From positions 1 through 7,916 of the forward strand of contig JAABRN010000518.1 in the NCBI GenBank assembly GCA_011390855.1: DNA of 7,916 bases, given 5' to 3'. Under the pieces are notes generated by a model. It saw nothing but the letters and a program-made list of their open reading frames with translations. It was not told where the DNA came from and ran no database searches. Source of the stretch: Hydrogenophaga sp. (GTDB lineage Bacteria; Pseudomonadota; Gammaproteobacteria; Burkholderiales; Burkholderiaceae_C). Shown in pieces: positions 1 to 6,433 of the stretch (positions within the stretch are counted from its first letter, which is position 1; the number at the start of each line of letters is the position of its first letter). The translations under genes and the position numbers were made by a program.

Positions 1-192
1 TGGCGCAATGATCCACCGTTCCGCCTGAAGGGCGTCCACCATGAACTGCCACGATGCGGCCACGTCCATCCACCCGTGCACCAGCACCAATGGAGCTTGA
101 TGCAGCGTGGGGGTACCCCATTGCCGAACGTGGTAGTTCAGGTGTCGGATGGGGACAAACGTGCTCTGCGAGGGCTTCTGGGCTTGGTACAT
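1..192 (-). CDS. alpha/beta hydrolase, N-terminal part (cut by left edge)
   Basis: The minus strand reads open for 64 codons from an ATG at 190-192 to the window edge, so only the N-terminus is seen. After a short lead comes a beta strand typical of alpha/beta hydrolases (LVLVHG), and then HGWMDVAASWQ. The HG pair forms the oxyanion-hole region in this fold, and the D..ASW pattern is usual for the family. The catalytic Ser-Asp-His residues would lie beyond the edge, so substrate and reaction cannot be given. The start is uncertain: in-frame ATGs also exist at 202-204 and 232-234, and none has a clear Shine-Dalgarno sequence. I prefer 192 because it leaves the neighbouring gene's ribosome binding site (217-220) free. 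The gene is divergent from the acyl-CoA synthetase at 228. Confidence 0.8.
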   Translation of the reverse strand, partial: MYQAQKPSQSTFVPIRHLNYHVRQWGTPTLHQAPLVLVHGWMDVAASWQFMVDALQAERWIIAP

Positions 193-216
193 TCGCCAGA
201 TCATAGAGAACACAAC

Positions 217-220
217 GGAG
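217..220 (+). promoter_or_regulatory. Shine-Dalgarno of the acyl-CoA synthetase gene
   Basis: GGAG lies 7 nt upstream of the ATG at 228. It decides the start of the synthetase: the next in-frame ATG (375-377) would remove conserved N-terminal residues, and no GTG or TTG lies between that I could find. Confidence 0.65.
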
Positions 221-227
221 ACATTGG

Positions 228-2036
228 ATGCCATCGAGTCAACGCAGCGACAGGAGCCGTCGCGCAAAAGCGGCTGGTGGCCGCAGCACCACAGCGGCGG
301 CGAAGCACTCGATCAGGGACAGCCACGAGGCGCTGCACAGCGGGTTTCGTTGGCATGTGCCCGAGCGCTTCAACATGGCAGAAGTCTGCATGCGCCGCTG
401 GGCAGAGAACCCAGCCACTGCCATGCAGACCGCTGTGATCGCCTGCTCGCCAGCCGAACCCGATCACCATCACAGCTATGCCGAACTGCAAAATCAGGCC
501 AACCGTCTGTCGAACGCACTGGCGGCTTTGGGCGTGCAGCGCGGCGACCGGGTCGCCATCGTGCTGCCACAACGCTTTGAAACGGCTGTGGCCTACATGG
601 CCGTGCTGCAGATGGGTGCGGTGGGCATGCCGCTGTCACAACTGTTCGGCCCCGAGGCGCTGGCCTACCGCCTACACGACAGCGAAGCGGTGATCGCCAT
701 TTGTGATGCCAGCACACTGGAAGCCGTGCAGTCCGTCAGTGACGATTGCCCGCTGCTTCATTCGGTGATGTCGATCGGTGCGGCTGCCCAGGGATCGTCG
801 GCGTTGGACTGGGCGGCGGTGCTCGCACAGGAACCCGACGCATTTGCGCCCGTGCAGACCCATTGCGACGAGGCAGCGGTGTTGATCTACACCAGCGGCA
901 CCACGGGCAACCCCAAGGGCGCGCTCATTCCGCACCGCGCGCTCATCGGCAACCTCACCGGTTTCGTGTGCAGCCAGAACTGGTTCGGTTTCGACCCGCT
1001 GGACGCTGGCGCCCCTTCAACGGCGGTGTTCTGGTCGCCGGCTGACTGGGCTTGGACGGGTGGGCTCATGGATGCGTTGTTGCCGACCCTGTACTTCGGC
1101 CGTCCCATCGTGGGGTTCAACGGCCGCTTCTCGCCGCAGACGGCGTTTGAACTGTTGCAACGCCACGGCGTGACGCACAGCTTCCTTTTTCCGACTGCGC
1201 TCAAGGCGATGATGAAAGCCTTTCCCGAGCCAAAGAAGCAGTTTCAGTTTCACCTGCAGGCACTGATGAGTGCTGGGGAGGCCGTGGGCGATGCGGTGTT
1301 TGACTATTGTCTTCACCAGCTGGGCGTCACGGTCAACGAGATGTTTGGCCAGACCGAGATCAATTACATCGTGGGTAACTGTTCGCGCCTTTATTTGGCC
1401 AAGCCAGGCAGCATGGGCAAGGGCTATCCGGGCCATCGTGTGGCCGTGATCGATGAGGCTGGCGAAGAGTGCCCGGTGGGTGTGGCGGGCGATGTGGCGG
1501 TGCACCGGCTGGACCGGCACGGGCATCCCGATCCGATCTTCTTCCTGGGTTACTGGAAAAACGAGGCGGCCACGCATGCCAAGTTCACTGGCGACGCTGC
1601 CAACAGCTGGTGCCGCACTGGCGACATGGCGATTCGAGACGCAGACGGCTACCTCTGGTACCAGGGCAGGGCAGACGACGTGTTCAAGGCGGCCGGTTAC
1701 CGCATCGGTCCTGGCGAAATCGAAAACTGCCTGGTCAAGCACCCTGCCGTGGCCAACGCGGCCGTGGTGCCCAAGCCCGACGCCGAGCGGGGTGCGGTGG
1801 TCAAGGCGTATGTGGTGCTGTCGCCTGACCATACCGGGCAGGACCGCCAGGCGTTGGTGAAGACCTTGCAGGCCCATGTGAAAGGCAAGCTCGCACCCTA
1901 CGAATACCCCAAGGAAATCGAATTCGTGGATGCCTTGCCCATGACCACCACGGGTAAGGTGCAGCGGCGCGTGCTGCGCCTGCAGGAAGAAGCCCGGTTC
2001 AAGGCCTCAACACATGGCCGACAAGGCGCTGGGTAG
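228..2036 (+). CDS. AMP-dependent acyl-CoA synthetase (medium-chain / acetyl-CoA synthetase-like)
   Basis: This 602-residue member of the ANL adenylate-forming superfamily activates a carboxylic acid with ATP to an acyl-adenylate and then transfers the acyl group to CoA in the cytoplasm. The signatures are in order: the phosphate loop YTSGTTGNPKG (221-231), MFGQTE (372-377), RTGD with D466 that binds the ribose, the hinge-side motif GRADDVFKAAGYRIGPGEIE (480-499), and TTGK with the catalytic lysine K577. The GYRIGP form resembles medium-chain and propionyl-type synthetases more than classical Acs, which has a GHRLGT-like motif; the substrate is therefore open. Residues 1-34 are basic and Ser/Ala-rich, and family similarity begins near ALHSGFRWHVPERFN. 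A good Shine-Dalgarno at 217-220 still supports this start. The gene stands alone, between a divergent hydrolase and a convergent lipoprotein gene. Confidence 0.93.
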   Translation: MPSSQRSDRSRRAKAAGGRSTTAAAKHSIRDSHEALHSGFRWHVPERFNMAEVCMRRWAENPATAMQTAVIACSPAEPDHHHSYAELQNQANRLSNALAALGVQRGDRVAIVLPQRFETAVAYMAVLQMGAVGMPLSQLFGPEALAYRLHDSEAVIAICDASTLEAVQSVSDDCPLLHSVMSIGAAAQGSSALDWAAVLAQEPDAFAPVQTHCDEAAVLIYTSGTTGNPKGALIPHRALIGNLTGFVCSQNWFGFDPLDAGAPSTAVFWSPADWAWTGGLMDALLPTLYFGRPIVGFNGRFSPQTAFELLQRHGVTHSFLFPTALKAMMKAFPEPKKQFQFHLQALMSAGEAVGDAVFDYCLHQLGVTVNEMFGQTEINYIVGNCSRLYLAKPGSMGKGYPGHRVAVIDEAGEECPVGVAGDVAVHRLDRHGHPDPIFFLGYWKNEAATHAKFTGDAANSWCRTGDMAIRDADGYLWYQGRADDVFKAAGYRIGPGEIENCLVKHPAVANAAVVPKPDAERGAVVKAYVVLSPDHTGQDRQALVKTLQAHVKGKLAPYEYPKEIEFVDALPMTTTGKVQRRVLRLQEEARFKASTHGRQGAG

Positions 2037-2088
2037 AAGAGCGTGGCTTCGATGTGCGCGTGCGACCACTGCAGGCGTGAAGGAAACG

Positions 2089-2742
2089 TCAAGTCCCTGC
2101 AGAGCGGGGCCCTGGCTGGGACACATAGAGCGTCACGCGACGGTTTTTTGCGCGACCTTCGGGTGTGCTGTTGTCGGCAAGCGGCTCTGACGAGCCCCGT
2201 CCCTCGGTCTGAAGGCGGGTGATGGCCACACCGCGTGCGATGAGGTAGTCGCGCGTGCTCTGGGCGCGGTCCCTCGACAAAGCGTTGTTTGCCGCCGCGC
2301 TGCCTGAGCTGTCTGTGTGACCAACAATGGTGATCGTCGAGTTCGGATGTGCCCTGGCGATGGCTGCATAGCGCGTGAGCAAGCCGGCAAGCGCTGGCTT
2401 TACAGCCGACCGGTTCACGTCAAAAGAAATGTCGCTCGGAATCTCCAGCTGGATATCGAGGTTCTCCGTCTGGCTCACGACCGTGCCTGTGCCTTCACTG
2501 GCACGCTTGAAGGCGGCCAGCTGGGTGCGCATCTCCGATGACCACACCTGTGACCCCGGCGGACTCGTAGCTCCTTTACTGGCGGCGGGCGCCGATGCAG
2601 GTGTGCCGCCCAGCCCAGGAAAGCCTGCACAACCCGTCAAGCCCGCCGCCACAAAAGCTGCGGCAGCCCAGGTCGTGAAACGTGAAGATGGTTTTGTGCG
2701 CAGGTTCTGGCGACTGAAAAGGGAAGACAACGTCTTGATCAT
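2089..2742 (-). CDS. OmpA-family peptidoglycan-binding lipoprotein
   Basis: The 217-residue product has a long N-terminal region, a hydrophobic stretch (about 25-35) and a lipobox LTGC with the lipidated cysteine at C38. This suggests export, acylation and anchoring in the outer membrane. A Pro/Ala/Ser/Gly-rich linker follows (about 39-65). Residues about 100-207 form an OmpA C-terminal domain: ISFDVNRSAVKP, GHTDSSGS, NNALSRDRA and NRRVTLYV. D144 and R159 sit 15 residues apart, like the pair that grips diaminopimelate in OmpA-type domains. There is no beta-barrel domain, so it resembles Pal or YiaD-type anchors rather than OmpA itself. The start is the ATG at 2740-2742; a TTG 19 codons upstream (2797-2799) is less likely because it would lengthen the already long n-region. 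No strong Shine-Dalgarno is visible. It converges on the synthetase gene with 52 bp between stops. Confidence 0.9.
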   Translation of the reverse strand: MIKTLSSLFSRQNLRTKPSSRFTTWAAAAFVAAGLTGCAGFPGLGGTPASAPAASKGATSPPGSQVWSSEMRTQLAAFKRASEGTGTVVSQTENLDIQLEIPSDISFDVNRSAVKPALAGLLTRYAAIARAHPNSTITIVGHTDSSGSAAANNALSRDRAQSTRDYLIARGVAITRLQTEGRGSSEPLADNSTPEGRAKNRRVTLYVSQPGPRSAGT

Positions 2743-2847
2743 GGTTTCAAGCTTGTGTATGGGCAGAGAGGCAAGCCCAGCGCTGTGTGGGCAAAGCAAA
2801 GGAGTGCGGGGAATGGCAAGGCGCTCTTCTGGCTCCAGAGCGTGTTT

Positions 2848-2861
2848 CTTGCATGTGCAAG
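2848..2861. promoter_or_regulatory. perfect dyad in divergent intergenic region (candidate operator)
   Basis: CTTGCA-TG-TGCAAG is a perfect 6-2-6 inverted repeat, directly followed by the palindrome GGCGCGCC (2861-2868). It lies in the 210-bp gap between the OmpA-like lipoprotein gene and tas, about 106 bp and 92 bp from their starts. A weak -10-like TAAACT occurs at 2892-2897 towards tas, but no convincing -35 goes with it. Regulatory function is inference only. The rest of the gap shows no ORF that looks coding. Confidence 0.3.
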
Positions 2862-2952
2862 GCGCGCCCGACGCAAAACGCCGTACACCTCTAAACTTAT
2901 CACCGCTGTGCCGAGGCTTCCCGGCTTTTCAACTTTTACTTACATCAATTGC

Positions 2953-3996
2953 ATGAACACTGTTTCGCTGGGCTCCAGCCCACTCCACGTCACCCCCATC
3001 TGTCTGGGCACCATGACCTTTGGCGAGCAGGTGAACGAAGCGGATTCGCATCGCATTCTCGATCGCTCACTTGAGCGCGGGGTGAACTTTCTCGACGCTG
3101 CCGAAATGTATTCGGTGCCAGCACGCGCCGAAACCTGCGGCGCCACCGAGACAATCATCGGCAACTGGTTCGCCAGTCGTCCCGGTGCGCGTGAGAAAGT
3201 GGTGCTTGCGACCAAGGTGGCCGGCCCTGCAAGGGGCATGCCCTGGCTGCGCCCGGAAGTGAACAAGGCGGGCATCATCGAGGCCTGCGAAGCGAGCCTC
3301 AAGCGCTTGCAGACCGATGTGATCGACCTCTACCAGATTCACTGGCCTGCACGCAACGTGCCGGCTTTCGGTGCGTTGTACTTTGACCCCGCCAAGGACA
3401 GGGCTGCGGTGTCGGTGCTGGAGCAACTGGAAGCCATGGCGGAGCTGGTCAAGGCCGGCAAGGTGCGCGCGGTTGGTCTGTCCAACGAATCGCCTTACGG
3501 TGTGCACGAATTCGTTCGCCTGGCCGAGCAACATGGCTTGCCACGCCTGGCAACCGTACAGAACCCCTACTGCCTGATCAACCGCAGCCATGAGAACGGC
3601 CTCGATGAGACCTGCCATCGGCTGGGTGTGTCGCTGCTGGCCTATTCACCCCTGGGCTTCGGTTTGCTCACCGGCAAGTACGATGCCACCGGCCTGGTGG
3701 GTGACGCTGGCCGCATGGCCCTGTTTGAGTCCATGCGCAAACAGCGCTGGGGTCGCCCCGAGGCACTGACCACTGCCATTCGCTACAACACGCTCGCCCG
3801 CGATCACGGGCTCACGCCCACGCAGCTGGCGCTCGCCTTCTGCTACACCAACTGGCGCGTGGCCAGCACGATCATTGGCGTGACCTCGATGGCTCAGCTG
3901 GACGAGTGCCTGGACGCGTGGGACACCAAGCTGTCACCTGAGTTGTTGGCCGAAATCGACAAAATTCGCTGGGAAAGCAGAGATCCCGCTCAGTGA
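2953..3996 (+). CDS. tas: Tas-like aldo/keto reductase, NADP(H)-dependent
   Basis: The 347-residue product matches E. coli Tas (346 residues) along its length as I recall that sequence: GTMTFGEQ near the start, AEMYSVPARAET, a GNW motif, SLKRLQTD, VGLSNES, VQNPYCLINRS, and LGFGLLTGKY. It should fold as a TIM-barrel aldo/keto reductase. The catalytic tetrad is visible as D48, Y53, K88 and H130. The family reduces aldehydes or ketones with NADPH; in E. coli, Tas suppresses tyrosine auxotrophy in starved cells, but its natural substrate is not settled. The start is the ATG at 2953, where the Tas similarity begins; the same frame is open upstream to 2755, but that stretch lies in the divergent promoter region and shows no family similarity. 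No clear Shine-Dalgarno precedes the ATG. A 158-bp gap with a structured element separates it from ybaK. Confidence 0.9.
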   Translation: MNTVSLGSSPLHVTPICLGTMTFGEQVNEADSHRILDRSLERGVNFLDAAEMYSVPARAETCGATETIIGNWFASRPGAREKVVLATKVAGPARGMPWLRPEVNKAGIIEACEASLKRLQTDVIDLYQIHWPARNVPAFGALYFDPAKDRAAVSVLEQLEAMAELVKAGKVRAVGLSNESPYGVHEFVRLAEQHGLPRLATVQNPYCLINRSHENGLDETCHRLGVSLLAYSPLGFGLLTGKYDATGLVGDAGRMALFESMRKQRWGRPEALTTAIRYNTLARDHGLTPTQLALAFCYTNWRVASTIIGVTSMAQLDECLDAWDTKLSPELLAEIDKIRWESRDPAQ

Positions 3997-4002
3997 AGGA
4001 AA

Positions 4003-4122
4003 TCCCCCCGCCGCGCTGCGCGCAGCGCCCTCAGGGGTGATTCAAGCGGCCCGGCACGGCCGGTTCAGCGGTATCTCCCGACCGGGTCACTGCTCGCTGC
4101 AGGCGGGTGTGCCCCGGTCACT
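4003..4122. repeat. hairpin-rich GC element between tas and ybaK (REP-like)
   Basis: Three inverted repeats stand in a row. GCGCTGCGCGCAGCGC (4013-4028) is a perfect 16-bp palindrome, flanked by a C-run (4004-4009) and by CCCTCAGGGG (4028-4037). CCGGC/GCCGG (4051-4055 and 4059-4063) has a 3-nt loop. GACCGGG/CCCGGTC (4080-4086 and 4113-4119) encloses a CTGCAG-containing loop. AGCGG is also repeated directly (4045-4049 and 4067-4071). No T-run follows any stem, so this is not a classical intrinsic terminator, though it could still slow or protect transcripts. It resembles the short GC-rich palindromic units that recur between genes in Comamonadaceae genomes; that likeness is from memory. Only one copy lies in this window. 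Confidence 0.5.
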
Positions 4123-4154
4123 CAAGCTTCCAGATCCGACTCGCACTGCACGAA

Positions 4155-4646
4155 ATGGCCAAAAAGCAGCACATCAGTGAGACACCCGCGACTGCCTGGC
4201 TGAAGGCACATGGGGTCGTGTTCACTGAGCATCCCTACGAGTATCTTGAACGTGGCGGGGCTCAGCACAGCGCGGAGGTGCTGGGACTCGATCCGTTTGC
4301 GGTGGTGAAGACGCTGATCATGCAGGACGACGCAGGCAAGCCGCTGGCGGTGTTGATGCATGGCAACCGCACGGTGTCCACCAAGAACCTGGCTCGGCAG
4401 ATCGGGGTCAAGTCGGTGGAGCCGTGCAAGCCGGAGGTGGCCAATCGCCACAGCGGTTTTCTGGTGGGCGGCACCTCGCCTTTCGGGCTGAAGCGCGAGA
4501 TGCCGGTGTGGGTCGAGGCCACGGTTTTGGCGTTGCCTCGCATCTGGATCAACGGCGGGCGCAGGGGTTTTCTCGTCGGGCTGGATCCCAACGTGTTGAA
4601 GCACCCTCTGGGTGCCGTGCCAGTCCAGTGCGCGCTGGCAGAATAG
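4155..4646 (+). CDS. ybaK: Cys-tRNA(Pro) deacylase, YbaK/EbsC family
   Basis: The 163-residue cytoplasmic product belongs to the YbaK/EbsC family of trans-editing enzymes. These hydrolyse Cys-tRNA(Pro), made in error by prolyl-tRNA synthetase, and so protect proline codons. E. coli YbaK has 159 residues. Visible landmarks are VVKTL with the conserved functional lysine (K52 here, matching K46 in E. coli), KNLARQIG, the loop GGTSPFGLKREMP (105-117), and INGGRRG (132-138). The ATG at 4155 is chosen because family similarity starts just after it. The frame stays open upstream to a GTG at 4107, but that part overlaps the structured repeat. No Shine-Dalgarno is visible before 4155. plsY follows after 58 bp on the same strand, so the two may be co-transcribed. 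Confidence 0.9.
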   Translation: MAKKQHISETPATAWLKAHGVVFTEHPYEYLERGGAQHSAEVLGLDPFAVVKTLIMQDDAGKPLAVLMHGNRTVSTKNLARQIGVKSVEPCKPEVANRHSGFLVGGTSPFGLKREMPVWVEATVLALPRIWINGGRRGFLVGLDPNVLKHPLGAVPVQCALAE

Positions 4647-4692
4647 GCCCGCAGCCGAGCCATTCGCCAGGCATTCACGCACAACAACAACC

Positions 4693-4698
4693 GAGGAG
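4693..4698 (+). promoter_or_regulatory. Shine-Dalgarno of plsY
   Basis: GAGGAG lies 6 nt upstream of the TTG at 4705, after an A/C-rich, probably unstructured stretch. It fixes the TTG as the plsY start, since no ATG or GTG stands at a suitable distance. Confidence 0.75.
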
Positions 4699-4704
4699 CC
4701 AAGC

Positions 4705-5334
4705 TTGGAATTCGTCAATCCCTTTCTGGCCACGCTGGCCGCCTACCTGATCGGTTCGCTATCGTTCGCCGTGCTGGTGAGCCGCCTGATGGGGCTGAAC
4801 GATCCGCGAACCTACGGAAGCAAGAACCCGGGTGCCACCAACGTGCTGCGATCGGGTAACAAGGCCGCCGCCATCGTCACGCTGTTGCTTGACGCACTCA
4901 AGGGCTGGCTGCCCGTGGTGGTCGTGAAAGTGTGGGGTGAAGCCTGGGGACTGGGTGACGGTACCGTTGCCCTGGTTGGATTCGCGGCCTTTCTGGGGCA
5001 CCTGTTCCCGGTGTTCTTCCGTTTTCAGGGTGGCAAGGGCGTGGCCACAGCAGCGGGCGTGATCCTCGCTTTTGAACCCTGGCTGGGCCTGGCCTCGCTG
5101 GTCACCTGGCTCATCATGGCTTTTTTCTTCCGCTACTCGTCGCTGGCCTCCATCGTCACCGCCGTATTTGCACCGCTCTTCTTTTTGTTTGGTGACCGGG
5201 TGGCGTGGAACGCGCCCGGCGTGATTGTGCTCAGCCTCGCTGCCATGGGCCTGATGCTGGTCTGGCGCCACGCGGAGAACATCAACCGCCTCATTGCAGG
5301 CAAAGAGAGCAAACTGGGAGCCAGGAAAAAATGA
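4705..5334 (+). CDS. plsY: acyl-phosphate glycerol-3-phosphate acyltransferase PlsY (TTG start)
   Basis: PlsY transfers the acyl group from acyl-phosphate (made by PlsX) to glycerol-3-phosphate in the inner membrane, giving lysophosphatidic acid, the first step of phospholipid synthesis. The 209-residue product is strongly hydrophobic, with several membrane segments starting at about residue 7. It carries all three conserved cytoplasmic motifs: GSKNPGATNVLR (38-49), GHLFPVFFRFQGGKG (98-112), and RHAENINRLIAGKE (188-201). The start is a TTG behind GAGGAG; in the same frame an ATG at 4612 lies inside ybaK and adds 31 residues with no membrane or family character. The stop overlaps the next gene's start as ATGA (5331-5334), which suggests translational coupling. 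It follows ybaK by 58 bp. Confidence 0.95.
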   Translation: MEFVNPFLATLAAYLIGSLSFAVLVSRLMGLNDPRTYGSKNPGATNVLRSGNKAAAIVTLLLDALKGWLPVVVVKVWGEAWGLGDGTVALVGFAAFLGHLFPVFFRFQGGKGVATAAGVILAFEPWLGLASLVTWLIMAFFFRYSSLASIVTAVFAPLFFLFGDRVAWNAPGVIVLSLAAMGLMLVWRHAENINRLIAGKESKLGARKK

Positions 5335-5693
5335 ACTCACCCATTCAGCGCCATGGCGTGGCCGCACGCTACAGTGAGGCCGCCGTTTTCAACGGTGTGG
5401 TCTACCTCGCGGGCATGGTGCCAGAGCGCGGCGACACAGACATCAGGGGCCAGACACAGGACGTGCTCGATCAGGTGCAGCAACGCCTTGAAGAAGCCGG
5501 CAGCGACAAGTCGCTCATTCTGCGCACGCAGATCTTTCTGTCCGACATACAAGACATTGCCGCGATGAACGACGTGTGGGACGCCTGGGTGGTGTCTGGC
5601 ACCGCACCACCTCGGGCCACTGTGCAGGCCGCGCTCGCCAACCCGGACTGGAAGATCGAAATTGTGGTGACCGCGGCGCAGAAAACGGCCTAA
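5331..5693 (+). CDS. RidA-family protein, YoaB-like
   Basis: The 120-residue product belongs to the Rid (YjgF/YER057c/UK114) family. RidA itself hydrolyses reactive enamine/imine intermediates released by PLP enzymes such as threonine dehydratase. Conserved features are PPRATVQA with the arginine at R95 (equivalent to R105 in RidA, which binds the substrate carboxylate) and WKIEIVVTA with E110 near the active site. The central stretch AMNDVWDAWVVSG is close to E. coli YoaB as I recall it, so this is more likely a YoaB-type paralogue than RidA proper; activity is therefore inferred. The family normally forms trimers with active sites between subunits. The ATG overlaps the plsY stop, with AGGA about 5 nt upstream. 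Its TAA overlaps the stop of the convergent protease gene. Confidence 0.9.
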   Translation: MNSPIQRHGVAARYSEAAVFNGVVYLAGMVPERGDTDIRGQTQDVLDQVQQRLEEAGSDKSLILRTQIFLSDIQDIAAMNDVWDAWVVSGTAPPRATVQAALANPDWKIEIVVTAAQKTA

Positions 5694-6331
5694 CGCTTTT
5701 CCAGGGTCATCTGATCGTTCTGGCGCTGCATCTGGAAGCGCGTGAGAAAGCTGTTGCCCAGCAGCACATATGGCATGGACTGGGGCGCCACCACAGCCGC
5801 GACGTCGTACACCTGCACGTCTCCTACCCGCACCGAACCGAGCTGGATCTGGTACGCACTCACCGTTCCGTTGGCCGTGTTGATGCGAACCGGGCGGCCA
5901 TCCTTGAAGTTCAGTTTGAGGCGGCGGGCCTCGTCTTCACCCAGGGCAATCACCGTGGCACCGGTATCGACCATGAATTGCACCGAGCGACCGTTGATCT
6001 GACCCATGGGCAAAAAATGCCCTCTGCCATCAGCCGTGAGCACGATGCGCTGCCCACCACCGCTGCGCGCGCCGCTGCCAACACTGACGGGGGCGTCTCC
6101 GACCCGCAGCGTTTGCCGTTGCCCGGCCACTTCCACGGTGGCAGTGTCGCCTTGGGCGCTGAGCAATTTCACGCCTTGATGGCTTTGGCCCGGGCTGAGG
6201 AAACGAGGTGCCGCTCCATCGATCACGAGCAGTGCACGGCTACCGGAAAGGCCGGAAAGAGCCACCTGCTGGGCCCAGGCAGAGGCGGTTGAACACCCGA
6301 TCAGGGCGAAGGTGATCATCCAGGTGCGCAC
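5690..6331 (-). CDS. exported retropepsin-like aspartic protease (clan AA, TIGR02281-type)
   Basis: The 213-residue product starts with a signal peptide: MRTW, a hydrophobic core, and ASAWAQQ with likely cleavage after A20. The C-terminal half is a retropepsin-like domain with FMVDTGATVIAL (catalytic D122 in DTGAT) and YVLLGNSFL (188-196), the hallmark close to the end of this bacterial family. As in retroviral proteases, a dimer would be needed to supply two aspartates. The substrate is unknown. The start is uncertain. I chose the GTG at 6329-6331 because it gives a compact signal peptide and has GGAAAG 6 nt upstream; the same frame is open to a GTG at 6401-6403, which adds 24 residues, and an ATG lies at 6317-6319. 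It follows yajQ on the same strand (30 nt after it if the longer form is used), so an operon is likely. Confidence 0.87.
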   Translation of the reverse strand: MRTWMITFALIGCSTASAWAQQVALSGLSGSRALLVIDGAAPRFLSPGQSHQGVKLLSAQGDTATVEVAGQRQTLRVGDAPVSVGSGARSGGGQRIVLTADGRGHFLPMGQINGRSVQFMVDTGATVIALGEDEARRLKLNFKDGRPVRINTANGTVSAYQIQLGSVRVGDVQVYDVAAVVAPQSMPYVLLGNSFLTRFQMQRQNDQMTLEKR

Positions 6332-6337
6332 GGGCTG

Positions 6338-6343
6338 CTTTCC
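6338..6343 (-). promoter_or_regulatory. candidate Shine-Dalgarno of the aspartic protease gene
   Basis: On the minus strand GGAAAG lies 6 nt upstream of the GTG at 6329-6331. It supports the shorter protein, with a normal signal peptide, over the GTG at 6401-6403, whose nearest purine tract (AGAAGG) is about 9-10 nt upstream. The choice is not certain. Confidence 0.4.
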
Positions 6344-6433
6344 AGTGATGGTGGATGCCACGTCTCCAACTCGCGTTGCCAGGGGAATCGATCGTTTCAG
6401 CACGACAACAAAGCCTTCTGAATAACGGAAAAA

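Noticed and set aside
1017..1877. 286-codon open frame on the minus strand
   Set aside because: It lies wholly antisense to the acyl-CoA synthetase, whose motifs are intact. The product is His/Arg/Val-rich with no recognisable domain, as expected for a shadow frame in GC-rich DNA.
2069..2102. CTGCAGG/CCTGCAG inverted repeat as a terminator between the synthetase and lipoprotein genes
   Set aside because: The 7-bp stem has a 20-nt loop, no T-run on either strand, and extends into the lipoprotein coding region. Too weak to call a terminator.
2755..2952. 66-codon N-terminal extension of the Tas-like reductase
   Set aside because: The frame is open, but similarity to Tas begins at the ATG at 2953 and the extension covers a divergent intergenic region with palindromes.
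4759..5367. 202-codon open frame on the minus strand
   Set aside because: It is antisense to plsY, which has all three family motifs. The His/Gln-rich product is typical of a mirror of hydrophobic codons.
5576..6292. 238-codon open frame on the plus strand
   Set aside because: It runs antisense through the aspartic protease and overlaps the end of the RidA-like gene. Low-complexity His/Arg/Ala composition and no family match.
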